From positions 32,501 through 96,500 of the forward strand of contig DACB01000007.1 of the NCBI GenBank assembly GCA_002494495.1: DNA of 64,000 bases. Direction: 5' to 3'. The position numbers and the translations under genes were made by a program. Below are positions 17,414 to 26,417 of this stretch, one piece after another (position 1 is the stretch's first letter; the number at the start of each line of letters is the position of its first letter). The notes under the pieces were generated by a model. That model had not been told where the DNA came from. It ran no database searches and saw only the letters and a list, made by a program, of their open reading frames with translations. Origin of the DNA: Methanobacterium sp. UBA294 (GTDB lineage: Archaea; Methanobacteriota; Methanobacteria; Methanobacteriales; Methanobacteriaceae).

Positions 17414-17917
17414 TTATCCTTTTTCTACATTTTCATAAAATTTACGAGTGTAGCTTATGAATTCTTCTCTGGCTTGGAGATAATCCCTGGCATCTTCGAT
17501 ATCATCCTCATCATAATCCTTCTTTGAAAGCATATCCGCAAATCTGCCCTCCATGTCTTCCTTTATGAAGTTTAAAAGGAAATTGAGAAGTTCATCTAAA
17601 TTCTCTGTTTTGATTGCTTGTTCAATTTTGGGTACAATGGGACCCCAATCAGTGCCTGCAGATTTTAATCCGTCATATGGTTTATCTTCCAATTTATGAT
17701 GTAGACGAACTGCTGTTTCAAAAAACCAATAATCTGCCAGTTCCGCTGCCACTCCGCTTAATTCCCTTACCGAAAGGGTTTTTTCAAAGGCATCCTTAAG
17801 TTCATTTTCATCCTTTAATGAAACGTAAGGAAGAATGTATTTAATATTTTCCATATCTAAGGCATTTTCAGCAGCTTTTACCAATGGTCCGTCCATACTA
17901 TCAATATATGGTGACAT
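17414..17917 (-). CDS. DUF6448 family protein
   Basis: 167 residues from the ATG at 17917. The upstream TTG at 17929 lies inside the GGAGGTT ribosome site and is not the start. The sequence matches the pattern I associate with DUF6448: DSMDGPLVKAAENAL near the start, then ELADYWFFETAVRLH, and a segment LKSAGTDWGPIVP. Bacterial relatives are exported, but this one has no signal peptide. All helical; function unknown. Confidence 0.7.
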   Translation of the reverse strand: MSPYIDSMDGPLVKAAENALDMENIKYILPYVSLKDENELKDAFEKTLSVRELSGVAAELADYWFFETAVRLHHKLEDKPYDGLKSAGTDWGPIVPKIEQAIKTENLDELLNFLLNFIKEDMEGRFADMLSKKDYDEDDIEDARDYLQAREEFISYTRKFYENVEKG

Positions 17918-18091
17918 TTTAACCTCCAATTAAATATGGATTTATCATATTTTTACTTCATTAACAATCATTAATTTGTCTATGTTTTATATTAGATTTT
18001 TGGCCAGATTTTGGGATATAAAATTTGGAGAAAAAGGCTTTCCCAAAACTATAAATTTTCATATTATTAAATTATAACTAGTGGTGATACC

Positions 18092-18373
18092 ATGGATGAA
18101 AAAGATGAAAAATTATTGGAAAAATGTGAAAACATCGATGATAGTAGTGTAATGGGGTCTTGTAAAGCACTATTAGAGTTAGCAGCCAAAGAAAACGTAA
18201 CTGTGGAGGATAGACCAAGCGAAACCTACCTAGAAATGGCTCAAACCCTAACTCCCAAGGATGTACCTAAGGTTTTGACACTGGCACTTAAAATAAGGGA
18301 AAGTGGGGATATAACTGACACCGACTTAAAAGTCGCTGCAAGTAAATTAATAAGAGCTATAGAAATGAGTTAA
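18092..18373 (+). CDS. Small acidic conserved-type protein of unknown function
   Basis: 93 residues, mostly helical, rich in Asp, Glu and Lys, with two cysteines (KCEN and GSCKALLEL). A clear GGTGAT ribosome site sits right before the ATG, so translation is likely. No family is recognised. It converges on the ACT-domain gene, and the two share a T/A-rich termination region. Confidence 0.65.
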   Translation: MDEKDEKLLEKCENIDDSSVMGSCKALLELAAKENVTVEDRPSETYLEMAQTLTPKDVPKVLTLALKIRESGDITDTDLKVAASKLIRAIEMS

Positions 18374-18412
18374 ATTTTTTTAATATTTTTAACCCTTTTT
18401 TATTTAAAAAAG
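18374..18412. terminator. Bidirectional T/A-run terminator
   Basis: The 43-base gap between converging genes carries T-runs for the rightward gene (TTTTTT near 18375 and 18395). It also carries A-runs that read as T-runs for the leftward ACT gene. Confidence 0.5.
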
Positions 18413-18416
18413 TTTT

Positions 18417-19076
18417 CTAGAACCTTTTACTTTTAATCTTTTTTATGTCGAATATGGCTGTATCAGCCACGGCCATAACTGCCATCACTCCGGCTTGTAC
18501 AGGGTCGGTGACAACAAGATCCGCCTTCTCAGTCACGCTGCCCGGCATGTTGAGGCTGATGACCAGGACGTCATGGGGTCCGTTTTTTATTTCATCTATG
18601 GCATTTGATATTTTCCCACCCATTAGGGAGCCGGCGAGTACAAGTGCTTCAACACGGGGTAACCGTGATACTGCTGATGCAGCTTCTGCCAACTCTTCTT
18701 CACCAACAAGGGGGATGGTGTCTATACTTATCCTTTCACCACGGATGTTGTGGCGGTCAGCTTCGGTTATAGCACCCTGAGCTACCATTGCTACTTGTGC
18801 CCCTCCACCAATGATTATGATCCTTTTACCATATATTTCACCCATGGAATGGTGGACATCAACACTTTTAACCTCTTTAAAATTCCTTATATTCTCAATG
18901 AATTTATCAACATTCTCCACATATTCCAATTCCATGTAGATGGAAGCAAATTCAGTCATTTCAGTGAAATGATAAGTGTAAGTTATATTAACGCCACACT
19001 TAGCCATCATATCTGTGATATCACGCAAAACTCCTGGCTTATTTTGAGCTCTGATACTTATAGCAATTTCTCTCAT
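18417..19076 (-). CDS. ACT-domain protein with DUF5612 C-terminal domain
   Basis: 219 residues. The N-terminal ACT domain (SIRAQNKPGVLRDITDMMAKC, residues 7-27) is followed by a Rossmann-like domain with IIIIGGGAQVAMVAQGAI near the middle, then LVLAGSLMGG and VISLNMPGS. It is a conserved methanogen protein, presumably an amino-acid-responsive regulator; no enzymatic motif is clear. A GGTGA ribosome site precedes the ATG. Confidence 0.75.
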   Translation of the reverse strand: MREIAISIRAQNKPGVLRDITDMMAKCGVNITYTYHFTEMTEFASIYMELEYVENVDKFIENIRNFKEVKSVDVHHSMGEIYGKRIIIIGGGAQVAMVAQGAITEADRHNIRGERISIDTIPLVGEEELAEAASAVSRLPRVEALVLAGSLMGGKISNAIDEIKNGPHDVLVISLNMPGSVTEKADLVVTDPVQAGVMAVMAVADTAIFDIKKIKSKRF

Positions 19077-19147
19077 TTAATTCACCAATTATGTCTATTT
19101 ATAGTTTAAAAATAAATATTAAGATTAAATTTTTTTCACATACCAAT

Positions 19148-19882
19148 TTAAATATTAAATTTTTCCCATAACCAATCATAGTCCTGGGGACTGTTCAGAT
19201 AGTTGAGTTTATCCGGATCACGAATGATCTTATACATCTCTTTGTTTTTATGAAGCCCCAGCTTGGAGAAGTTGGTTGGCTTAAGTTTACGTATTTCTGG
19301 CGGATTTTCATAGTTTTCATTCTTGATCAGATTACCATCAGTTAAATTAAAATAAATTGCCCCTCCACATTCACGATATGGTTCATATATTGATTCAAAT
19401 TGATTGGAAACCCAATTTGCCATTTTAAGCTCCTTATTTGAAGGGTTAATGGTTACATGCCCATAGTTTGGAGGTACAATCACCTTATCCCCTTCGTTAG
19501 CTTCAACAACTACCACGTCGGTGATGGTTGAATTTTCAGCTTTCTGGAGCAGGTAATGTGCCACACCACTTAATACTTCATAAACTTCCGGGTAGGTGTA
19601 TTCAGTCCCTTCAACCAGCGGGTGGTAGTGTCCTGCAGTTTTAACATATTCATCTCCCAAATTAGATGGTGGGATGATTGTTATGTCGTACCGTAAGTCG
19701 TTTTCTTTAATTATGTTATGATCCCTTTTTGAATAGGATAGATCCCGGTACATGTAGTAGAGATCTTTGTTATCAGTTGCGTGTAACCATTTCTGGTCGT
19801 AAATAACTTCCCTCATATCGTACAGCTTTCTGATGTCTGGTTCAACCTGTTTTCCAGCAAATTCGAGTAGCCTTAATTCCAT
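19148..19882 (-). CDS. Cupin-type glucose-6-phosphate isomerase
   Basis: Interconverts glucose 6-phosphate and fructose 6-phosphate using the archaeal cupin fold unrelated to bacterial Pgi. The family signature GHYHP-x-EGTEYTYPEVYEVLSG and the later NYGHVTINPS supply the metal-binding histidines and glutamate. I chose the ATG at 19882, which has GGTGA five bases ahead, giving 244 residues. A longer frame to a TTG at 20005 adds 41 residues without ribosome-site support. It is longer than the roughly 190-residue Pyrococcus enzyme because of a C-terminal extension. Confidence 0.85.
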   Translation of the reverse strand: MELRLLEFAGKQVEPDIRKLYDMREVIYDQKWLHATDNKDLYYMYRDLSYSKRDHNIIKENDLRYDITIIPPSNLGDEYVKTAGHYHPLVEGTEYTYPEVYEVLSGVAHYLLQKAENSTITDVVVVEANEGDKVIVPPNYGHVTINPSNKELKMANWVSNQFESIYEPYRECGGAIYFNLTDGNLIKNENYENPPEIRKLKPTNFSKLGLHKNKEMYKIIRDPDKLNYLNSPQDYDWLWEKFNI

Positions 19883-20162
19883 GGGATTCACCAATTTCAT
19901 TTGATCATAAAATTTCTTTAATTGTGTTAGTAATTCTTTAAAGTTATGAGTTAATATATCTAACTTCCATTTAGTTTCAATCCAGTTTCTCGTATAATAA
20001 ACCAAACAGTATTAGATATATTGAATAGAAATTTGATTTCAGTTTTTAATTGCTCATTTATGATTATTATATATAGTATCAGAACTAGTGCACCCGCAAC
20101 ATACGGATATGAATACATCTATCAATTATTAGAAAAGATAAATTTTAACGAACGAACGTTAG

Positions 20163-20198
20163 TTTTATATACCTAGATATACTAACTAAATTTAGTTA
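20163..20198 (+). promoter_or_regulatory. TATA box and palindromic operator of the tetR-like gene
   Basis: A TATA-like TTTTATAT lies at 20163-20170. A perfect 16-bp palindrome, TAACTAAATTTAGTTA, lies at 20183-20198, at about the expected transcription start and 19 bases before the ATG. A short repetitive CGAACGAACGTTAG element sits just upstream (about 20150-20160). The arrangement fits autorepression by the encoded TetR-type protein. The rest of 19883-20162 shows nothing recognisable. Confidence 0.6.
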
Positions 20199-20216
20199 AT
20201 ATCAGGATAACTAAAC

Positions 20217-20864
20217 ATGAAAAATCAAAATACAACTTCAAAAATTGGAAACAAACCAGAAGAAACCACCAAGGAAAAGATATTTAATGTATCCCTGGAT
20301 CTTTTCTCACAGAAAGGCTTTAATGGAGTTTCAGTACGAGAAATTGCCAGAGAAGTGGGAATAAGGGAAAGTTCCATCTATAATCATTACAAAAACAAGG
20401 AAGCCATTTTAGATGCTATAATGGAATATTTTATATCCGAACTACAAGGCGGCCCTCCAGATGAAGAAATGGATAAATTAATGGAAACACCCGAGTTATT
20501 CTTTGAAGTGGGTGCCCGGGATTTCATTGAAAGAATGAATACACCTAACACTCAGAAAATATGGAGGCTCATATCTATAGAACTTTTCCACAACGAAAAG
20601 ATAAGGGAATTTTCGAAAAAAAAACTGTTCGATGCGCCAATCAAGGGCTGGGAGGAAATCTTCACTAAAATGATAGAAAAAAAAGTTATTAAACCGGTGA
20701 ATCCAAAAATACTGGCCTATGAATATTTCTCGTTTACGTTATATCTCTATTTCGAATATTTCATCCTGAATTACAATGAATCAAATCAAACCTTCATGGA
20801 AGTGGCCTGGGATAAAATGTCAGATCACACAGAATTCATCTTGAATTCCATAAAAATCAATTGA
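20217..20864 (+). CDS. TetR/AcrR family transcriptional regulator
   Basis: 215 residues. The N-terminal helix-turn-helix is clear (DLFSQKGFNGVSVREIAREV, then IRESSIYNHYKNKEAILDAI, residues about 25-65). The C-terminal ligand domain is helical and rich in aromatic residues, compatible with a lipophilic ligand. The gene heads an apparent operon of seven genes and has its own palindromic operator. TetR regulators are less common in methanogens than in bacteria, so horizontal acquisition is possible. Confidence 0.92.
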   Translation: MKNQNTTSKIGNKPEETTKEKIFNVSLDLFSQKGFNGVSVREIAREVGIRESSIYNHYKNKEAILDAIMEYFISELQGGPPDEEMDKLMETPELFFEVGARDFIERMNTPNTQKIWRLISIELFHNEKIREFSKKKLFDAPIKGWEEIFTKMIEKKVIKPVNPKILAYEYFSFTLYLYFEYFILNYNESNQTFMEVAWDKMSDHTEFILNSIKIN

Positions 20865-20882
20865 AGTTTAAAAGTGAATATT

Positions 20883-21674
20883 ATGAACAGTGAAAATAAA
20901 ATTTTAACCATAGTTGGAAGCCCCAGGAAGAAGGGCAACAGTTACCAGGCAGCTAAAAAACTGGAAGAGATGATGAGAAGTAAGGGAGATTACGAGTTCG
21001 AATACATATTTCTTAAAGATTTAAACCTTGAAGAGTGTAAAGGCTGTTTTAACTGCATATCTAAAGGCATCGAGTACTGTCCAATAAAGGATGACCGTGA
21101 GATGATCCAGAAGAAAATAAATGAATCAGATGGACTGGTTCTGGTTTCACCTGTGTATGTTATGACCGTGTCCGGCTTGTTAAAGAATTTCATAGACAGG
21201 ATGGCCTATCTCTGCCACCGCCCAGAATATCACAATAAAAAAGCAATGCTACTGACCACAACTGGAGGTATGGGGATTAATGAAACCCTAAAATACATGG
21301 AGTTGGCAGTTGGTGCATGGGGTTATGATGTCGCCAGTGAATGTGGCTTGGTAAATGCTCCATGGCCACCTACTGAGACAGTGAAAAATAAGAACTCAAA
21401 TATCCTGGAAAAATCTGCCCAAAAATTTGATAGCTCCCTGAAATCAGATAAACAGGGGGTCAGTTTTAAAAACTACATGGGATTTAAGATTTTCCAAACC
21501 ATATCAGGAAATGTTAAAGATTACATGCCAGCTGATTACGAGTTCTACAAGGATAAAGAATATTATTATCCCACTAAAATAGGAATTTTTAACAAAATAG
21601 CTACCAGAATAGTGCTCCCGGTGATATTTTTCATGATGCGTGATTTGGGGCCTGGGGCGCATAAAAGGGAATAA
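20883..21674 (+). CDS. Flavodoxin-fold NADPH-dependent FMN reductase / iron-sulfur flavoprotein family
   Basis: 263 residues from the ATG at 20883 (GTGA ribosome site); a GTG at 20874 is the alternative. The FMN phosphate loop is VGSPRKKGNSYQAAKKLEE. A cysteine group, CKGCFNCISKGIEYC, follows at about residues 50-65. The cysteines resemble those of ISF proteins but the spacing is not the classical one, so a cluster is uncertain. The C-terminus has an unusual extension of about 60 residues with a hydrophobic segment. Second gene of the TetR island, nine bases after tetR. Confidence 0.82.
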   Translation: MNSENKILTIVGSPRKKGNSYQAAKKLEEMMRSKGDYEFEYIFLKDLNLEECKGCFNCISKGIEYCPIKDDREMIQKKINESDGLVLVSPVYVMTVSGLLKNFIDRMAYLCHRPEYHNKKAMLLTTTGGMGINETLKYMELAVGAWGYDVASECGLVNAPWPPTETVKNKNSNILEKSAQKFDSSLKSDKQGVSFKNYMGFKIFQTISGNVKDYMPADYEFYKDKEYYYPTKIGIFNKIATRIVLPVIFFMMRDLGPGAHKRE

Positions 21675-21718
21675 CTATTTCATCCAATATTATTACCATC
21701 AACAAATTAAATTTTTAG

Positions 21719-22972
21719 ATGATCATGATTAATCCAAAAAAACAAATTAATGTTCTGCTCGTGGGCTACAACGGAGCCAACAACACCGGATCAGAAGCAC
21801 GTTTACAAGTAATTATTGGGGAGTTAAGGGACACTTTCAAGGGAAAAGTCCAGATCACCGTACCCACACTAAACGAGAGAAACTTACGACGATACCTTAA
21901 AGAAGAATCAGACGTTAAAATAGAACCAATCCCACCAATCTTTTTTTCAGCGATTAAAAGACTGGTAAAAGAATCTGATCTGGTTTTACTGGTGGAAGGA
22001 AGCTGTTACATGGATACTTGGACTTCTGCATTGCTCTGGGCCTTTTTATATGCTACCAGATGCGCATATAATGAAGGGATACCTTGCGTAGCTTATGCTG
22101 TTGATTCAGGAAAGCTTTCCTCCTTCAACAGATACCTGGTAAAAAAGGAGGCCAGTAAAACAGACCTTATAATCACCCGTACAGAAAGAGCTGCCCAGGA
22201 ACTATCAAAAATTGGGGTCACGGCCCCTATGAAGGTGACTGCCGATTGCGCCTTTAAATTTAATCCCAATAAAGAGGATGAAGATATTCTTCAGAAAATC
22301 TGGCCAGAAGCTGGAAATAAGTTAGTAGGGTTAGCCGCGGTTGATTTCAGCCTGTGGCCGGTGGTGATCCGTCCCTGGGGTAAGAAAGAAAACCTGTACC
22401 GTTGGCCTTATTACTTCTCCCGATCCAAATCAAGGCATAAAAAGAGTGATGAACTAGCCCGTGGATGGGCCAGACAAGCGGACAATATAATAGAAAAATA
22501 TGGCCATAAAATAGCTTTAATTTGTATGGAAGAAGTAGACGAACCCCTGGCACGTGATATCCAGGATAAAATGGAAAACTCAAAAGATGCTCGTATCTTA
22601 TCATCAAGCAATTATAACGCCTCCCATATAACCTATATACTACGCAGCCTCAATTTACTTGTCACTTCCCGTTACCATGCCGGAGTGCTATCGCTAGAAG
22701 CCGCGGTTCCCCAGATTGCCCTGGGTCATGACACCAGACTTAAAGGATTGTACCAGGAACTGGTCATCCAGGAATATTTAGTGGACAGTTTTTCCACTGA
22801 TTTATGGATATCCTTAGAGCAGAAAGTGGATGATTTGATAAGTAATCCTGATAAGCAGGATGAGATTTTAAAAAAAGGATTCAAGGAACATCTATCCCGA
22901 ACCTCCATGAATCCAGAGCTTTTAAAAACATTTCTAAAAGAAACTGGACTTGCAGGTAAATATGACCTCTGA
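21719..22972 (+). CDS. Polysaccharide pyruvyl transferase family protein
   Basis: 417 residues. N-terminal VLLVGYNGANNTGSEARLQ and C-terminal LVTSRYHAGVLSLEAAVPQ are the hallmark ends of the PS_pyruv_trans fold (CsaB-like). Enzymes of the family transfer pyruvate from phosphoenolpyruvate to a sugar hydroxyl in surface polymers; homologues of other activity exist. The stop codon overlaps the start of the reductase-ligase fusion, so the two are coupled. The acceptor is unknown; methanobacterial cell wall or lipid sugars are possible. Confidence 0.8.
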   Translation: MIMINPKKQINVLLVGYNGANNTGSEARLQVIIGELRDTFKGKVQITVPTLNERNLRRYLKEESDVKIEPIPPIFFSAIKRLVKESDLVLLVEGSCYMDTWTSALLWAFLYATRCAYNEGIPCVAYAVDSGKLSSFNRYLVKKEASKTDLIITRTERAAQELSKIGVTAPMKVTADCAFKFNPNKEDEDILQKIWPEAGNKLVGLAAVDFSLWPVVIRPWGKKENLYRWPYYFSRSKSRHKKSDELARGWARQADNIIEKYGHKIALICMEEVDEPLARDIQDKMENSKDARILSSSNYNASHITYILRSLNLLVTSRYHAGVLSLEAAVPQIALGHDTRLKGLYQELVIQEYLVDSFSTDLWISLEQKVDDLISNPDKQDEILKKGFKEHLSRTSMNPELLKTFLKETGLAGKYDL

Positions 22973-25748
22973 AAGTAAATGTGTGTTAATTACAGGTGCC
23001 ACTGGATTTTTGGGTACCCATATAACCTTAAGGATATTACAGGAGACACCACACGAGATCCTGATGCTGGTCAGGGGAAATGATAAAGAAACTGCTTTTC
23101 AGCATCTTAAAAGGGCCTGGTGGGAATTTCCTGAACTTATTAATTTTTTAGATAAAAGGATACATGTGGTTAAAGGAGATATCACCCAAAAACAACTAGG
23201 TCTCAAAAATGGAGAATATAATAAATTAATCCATTCTGTAACCAATATAATCCACACCGCAGCTGATTTACGTCTCAATGCACCTATTAATAAATTAAGA
23301 AAAACCAACCGGGAAGGTACCATTAACCTCCTCCAACTAGGAAGTGAAATAGATAAAAATCATGGACTTGAACGTTTTTCCCATGTATCCACAGCATATG
23401 TTGCCGGTGCAAGAAAAGGTATTATAGATGAAGCATCCTTAACTGATGAAGCAGGATTTTTAAGTAACTATGAAAAAAGCAAGTATGAAGGGGAATTAGA
23501 GGTACGGAATTCTCATCTGCCTGTGTCTATTTTCAGACCCAGCATGCTGGTGGGTGATTCAAAAACAGGATATATAAAAACTTTTAACACCATATACGTG
23601 CCTTTAAGATTATATTTAAGCAGAAAACAAAGACTGATACCCATTAAATCATCAGAAAAGGTTAATTTAATAACTGTTGATTATGTAGCTAATGCTATTG
23701 CAAGTTTAACATTCAATCCAGAAGCGGAAGGTTTAACCTTTCATCTAACCGCTCCACAAGAGTTACTGCCCACCGTTAAGGAATTAATAAAATTCGTAAA
23801 GGTTTGGGCCCGGGAAAATCTGAACTACAATTTACCACAGCCGATATTCGTCCCTACACTTACAGCATTTATTGAAAGATTTTCTTCCTCACAGTTAATT
23901 AAAAGCCCCCAAATCAGGAGAACACTGGAAACAATCAATACCCTTTCGCCTTACTTTAACCAGGAAAGGGAATTCTCTCTTGAAAATACTGAAAAACTAT
24001 TTGGTAAATTCAAGTTGAACTGGGAGGATTATCTACCTAATCTCCTCCAGTTTGCAGTGTATATGGGATTTTTTCATAGATCAAATCGTACAGTACATGA
24101 ACAAATACTCTTCCGTCTTAAAAGCAGCAGCCTACCGGTGAATTACTATGATATTATTGATGGACGGGTTGAAAAAAAGTTAACATCCCATATCCACCAG
24201 GATATACTCAAGGCGGACCAATCCCTTGGTAATCTTGGCATTAAAAAAGGTGACAGAGTTGCCCTGGTGGGATATAACAGCACCCGCTACCTTATCCTGG
24301 ATGCTGCCATGGGATTAATTGGGGCAGTAAGTGTTCCCCTCTATTATACCAGTTCTGTAGAGGAAATAAAAGAAATTTTAAAGGATTCAAGAGCTTCCAT
24401 ATTGTTTGTTGGTGTACCTGAAATATTAGATAAATTAAAAGACTGGGAAACTGATGTTACTCTAATTTCCATTGCCGAATCAGATAGTCCCTCCAATATA
24501 ATGGGATGGGATGAATTCCTGAATCTCAAACTAAATTCAAATAATGACGTTCCTATAGCTCCAGTTGATCTAGACGATATAGCCACCATACGTTATACAT
24601 CAGGGACAACTGGTAAACCACGGGGAGCTGTATTTACCCATGGAAATTTAAGATGGATGGCTGAATATATTGCATCCATGCCACCATGGAAAAATAGGAA
24701 TGAAAATTTCTCTTATTTATCATTTTTACCCATGAACCATGTAGTTGAAGGAATTATGGGACTATATAGTCCTTATTATGCTCCAACATCCATAAATATC
24801 TATTTTCTGGAGGATTTCCAGGATCTCCCCAGGGCACTTCCTGCCGTGCGGCCTAACATATTCTTTTCTGTTCCCCGTTTTTATGAAAAAGTATGGTCCA
24901 GTCTTGCTGAAAGCTGGCTGGGCGGAATTTACCTTAAATCCCGGGTGGGATTAATAAAGAAATTAATGAAGAGATTTATCAAACAAATCATCCTTAGAAA
25001 ATCTGGTATTGACCGCTGTGCCCAGCTTATAGTCGGTTCTGCGCCAGTCAGTGATGATCTGCTTTTTGCTTATCACAACTTGGGAATAGAAATTTACAAT
25101 GCCTATGGCTTAACAGAAGCCCCCTTAATTACCATAAACCAGTTGGGAGCAAACAGAATAAGTACTGTAGGCGAACCTCTCCCGCGAACTGAAATAAGTA
25201 TCTCATCAGACAGTGAAGTCAGGGTTAAAGGACCGCAGGTTATGAATGGTTACTTCGATGATGATGATGATTCTGGTTTTGAAGATGGATGGCTTTTAAC
25301 TGGTGATTTTGGCTATTTAACCCCTGAAGGGAGTTTGGTTATAACTGGCCGTAAGAAAGACGTGCTTGTTAATTCTTATGGAAAAACTATAAGCCCCCTA
25401 AAGGTAGAATCCATGCTTAAAGATATACCTGGTGTGGCAGAGGGGATGTTGATTGGTGAAGGGAAACCATATTGCAGTTCCCTGTTATGGTTCGATGATT
25501 CATCAATTGCCATCGAGTCGGTTAATACTTTTATAAAGGATATTAACTCCAGAGTTTCCCGGCCTGAAGAAATAAAAAGCTGGGTGGCGCTTGAAAATGA
25601 TTTATCCATTGAAAATGGTGAATTAACTGCCAATTTGAAATTGAAAAGGAGAAATATTATCAAACGTTTCGAAGATGTAATTAACTGTATATATGAAGAT
25701 GTTGAATGTCCAGATTTTGTTTTACATCTGGAAAACATGGGATTTTAA
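22962..25748 (+). CDS. Fusion of NAD(P)-dependent thioester reductase/SDR domain and long-chain acyl-adenylating (AMP-binding) domain
   Basis: 928 residues from the ATG at 22962, overlapping the previous stop. Residues 1-370 are an extended SDR of the male-sterility/thioester-reductase type: TGATGFLGTH at 11-20 and the YEKSK catalytic YxxxK at 170-174. Residues about 380-928 are a FadD15-like acyl-CoA synthetase. It shows TSGTTGKPRG at 546-555, AYGLTEAP, GDFGYLTPEGSLVITGRKKD and the C-terminal LTANLKLKRRNI signature. This order, reductase then adenylation, is opposite to carboxylic acid reductases. No phosphopantetheine-binding carrier domain is seen. The inferred role is to activate a carboxylic acid and/or reduce the thioester to aldehyde or alcohol. 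Confidence 0.85.
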   Translation: MTSESKCVLITGATGFLGTHITLRILQETPHEILMLVRGNDKETAFQHLKRAWWEFPELINFLDKRIHVVKGDITQKQLGLKNGEYNKLIHSVTNIIHTAADLRLNAPINKLRKTNREGTINLLQLGSEIDKNHGLERFSHVSTAYVAGARKGIIDEASLTDEAGFLSNYEKSKYEGELEVRNSHLPVSIFRPSMLVGDSKTGYIKTFNTIYVPLRLYLSRKQRLIPIKSSEKVNLITVDYVANAIASLTFNPEAEGLTFHLTAPQELLPTVKELIKFVKVWARENLNYNLPQPIFVPTLTAFIERFSSSQLIKSPQIRRTLETINTLSPYFNQEREFSLENTEKLFGKFKLNWEDYLPNLLQFAVYMGFFHRSNRTVHEQILFRLKSSSLPVNYYDIIDGRVEKKLTSHIHQDILKADQSLGNLGIKKGDRVALVGYNSTRYLILDAAMGLIGAVSVPLYYTSSVEEIKEILKDSRASILFVGVPEILDKLKDWETDVTLISIAESDSPSNIMGWDEFLNLKLNSNNDVPIAPVDLDDIATIRYTSGTTGKPRGAVFTHGNLRWMAEYIASMPPWKNRNENFSYLSFLPMNHVVEGIMGLYSPYYAPTSINIYFLEDFQDLPRALPAVRPNIFFSVPRFYEKVWSSLAESWLGGIYLKSRVGLIKKLMKRFIKQIILRKSGIDRCAQLIVGSAPVSDDLLFAYHNLGIEIYNAYGLTEAPLITINQLGANRISTVGEPLPRTEISISSDSEVRVKGPQVMNGYFDDDDDSGFEDGWLLTGDFGYLTPEGSLVITGRKKDVLVNSYGKTISPLKVESMLKDIPGVAEGMLIGEGKPYCSSLLWFDDSSIAIESVNTFIKDINSRVSRPEEIKSWVALENDLSIENGELTANLKLKRRNIIKRFEDVINCIYEDVECPDFVLHLENMGF

Positions 25749-25789
25749 GTTAATGGGATTTATGATAGGCAATTAAAGTGAGCGGATTT

Positions 25790-26392
25790 ATGATGGGTCT
25801 AAAATTACGAATTGCATCTTGGACACCTCAAATATTTTTAATACCCCAGATAGACCAGGTGGCCGAGGTTACGATTGAATGCCTGGATCTGCTTCTTAAA
25901 GAATACGCTCCTCAAAAATACCATACTCTGGTCAAAGAAGAGTTGAAAATGGAAGGAAATTTAGAGGAACGCAGGAAAATAATGGCCACTGCCCATAACA
26001 TACGTTTAAGAGCTCTGATAGATTCAATTGGTTATAAAGATGCCCAGAAAGAGGGGAAAAAAGCTCTTTTTAAAACTGGTTTAAAACTCGGCAGGGAAGT
26101 AAAGAAGAGCCTAGGAGTGGGAAACAGTCTTCAAGATCTTATAAGAGCAGCACGGATACTCTACAAAGTTCTGGGTATAGAGTTTAAGATTGAGGAATCT
26201 GAGGATAATATCACCATGGTGGTTGGTAAATGTTCATTATCCAATTATTATACCCCGGAAACATGTAATATACTCAGCGCTGCTGATGAAGGTGTGGTTC
26301 AGGGTCTTAATGAAAATATACAGATGAAGTTTACTCTGAGAATAACTGAAGGGCATTCAAAATGTGTAGCCTGTATAAGTCATGAAAATTAA
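25790..26392 (+). CDS. Helical protein resembling L-2-amino-thiazoline-4-carboxylate hydrolase family
   Basis: 200 residues from the ATG at 25790; a GTG at 25778 is the alternative start. The C-terminal half has a cysteine-rich pattern: GKCSLSNYYTPETC, a spaced acidic segment with SAADEGVV, then RITEGHSKCVACI. The ending resembles the ATC-hydrolase-like family, but I could not match it firmly. It is conserved in position inside the TetR island between the fusion enzyme and the GMC flavoprotein. A role as a small substrate- or carrier-binding protein cannot be excluded. Confidence 0.45.
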   Translation: MMGLKLRIASWTPQIFLIPQIDQVAEVTIECLDLLLKEYAPQKYHTLVKEELKMEGNLEERRKIMATAHNIRLRALIDSIGYKDAQKEGKKALFKTGLKLGREVKKSLGVGNSLQDLIRAARILYKVLGIEFKIEESEDNITMVVGKCSLSNYYTPETCNILSAADEGVVQGLNENIQMKFTLRITEGHSKCVACISHEN

Positions 26393-26417
26393 TTATTCTC
26401 AGTTATAGTGGGAGGAT

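Noticed and set aside
17918..17929. TTG start for the DUF6448 gene
   Set aside because: The codon forms part of the GGAGGTT ribosome site of the ATG at 17917.
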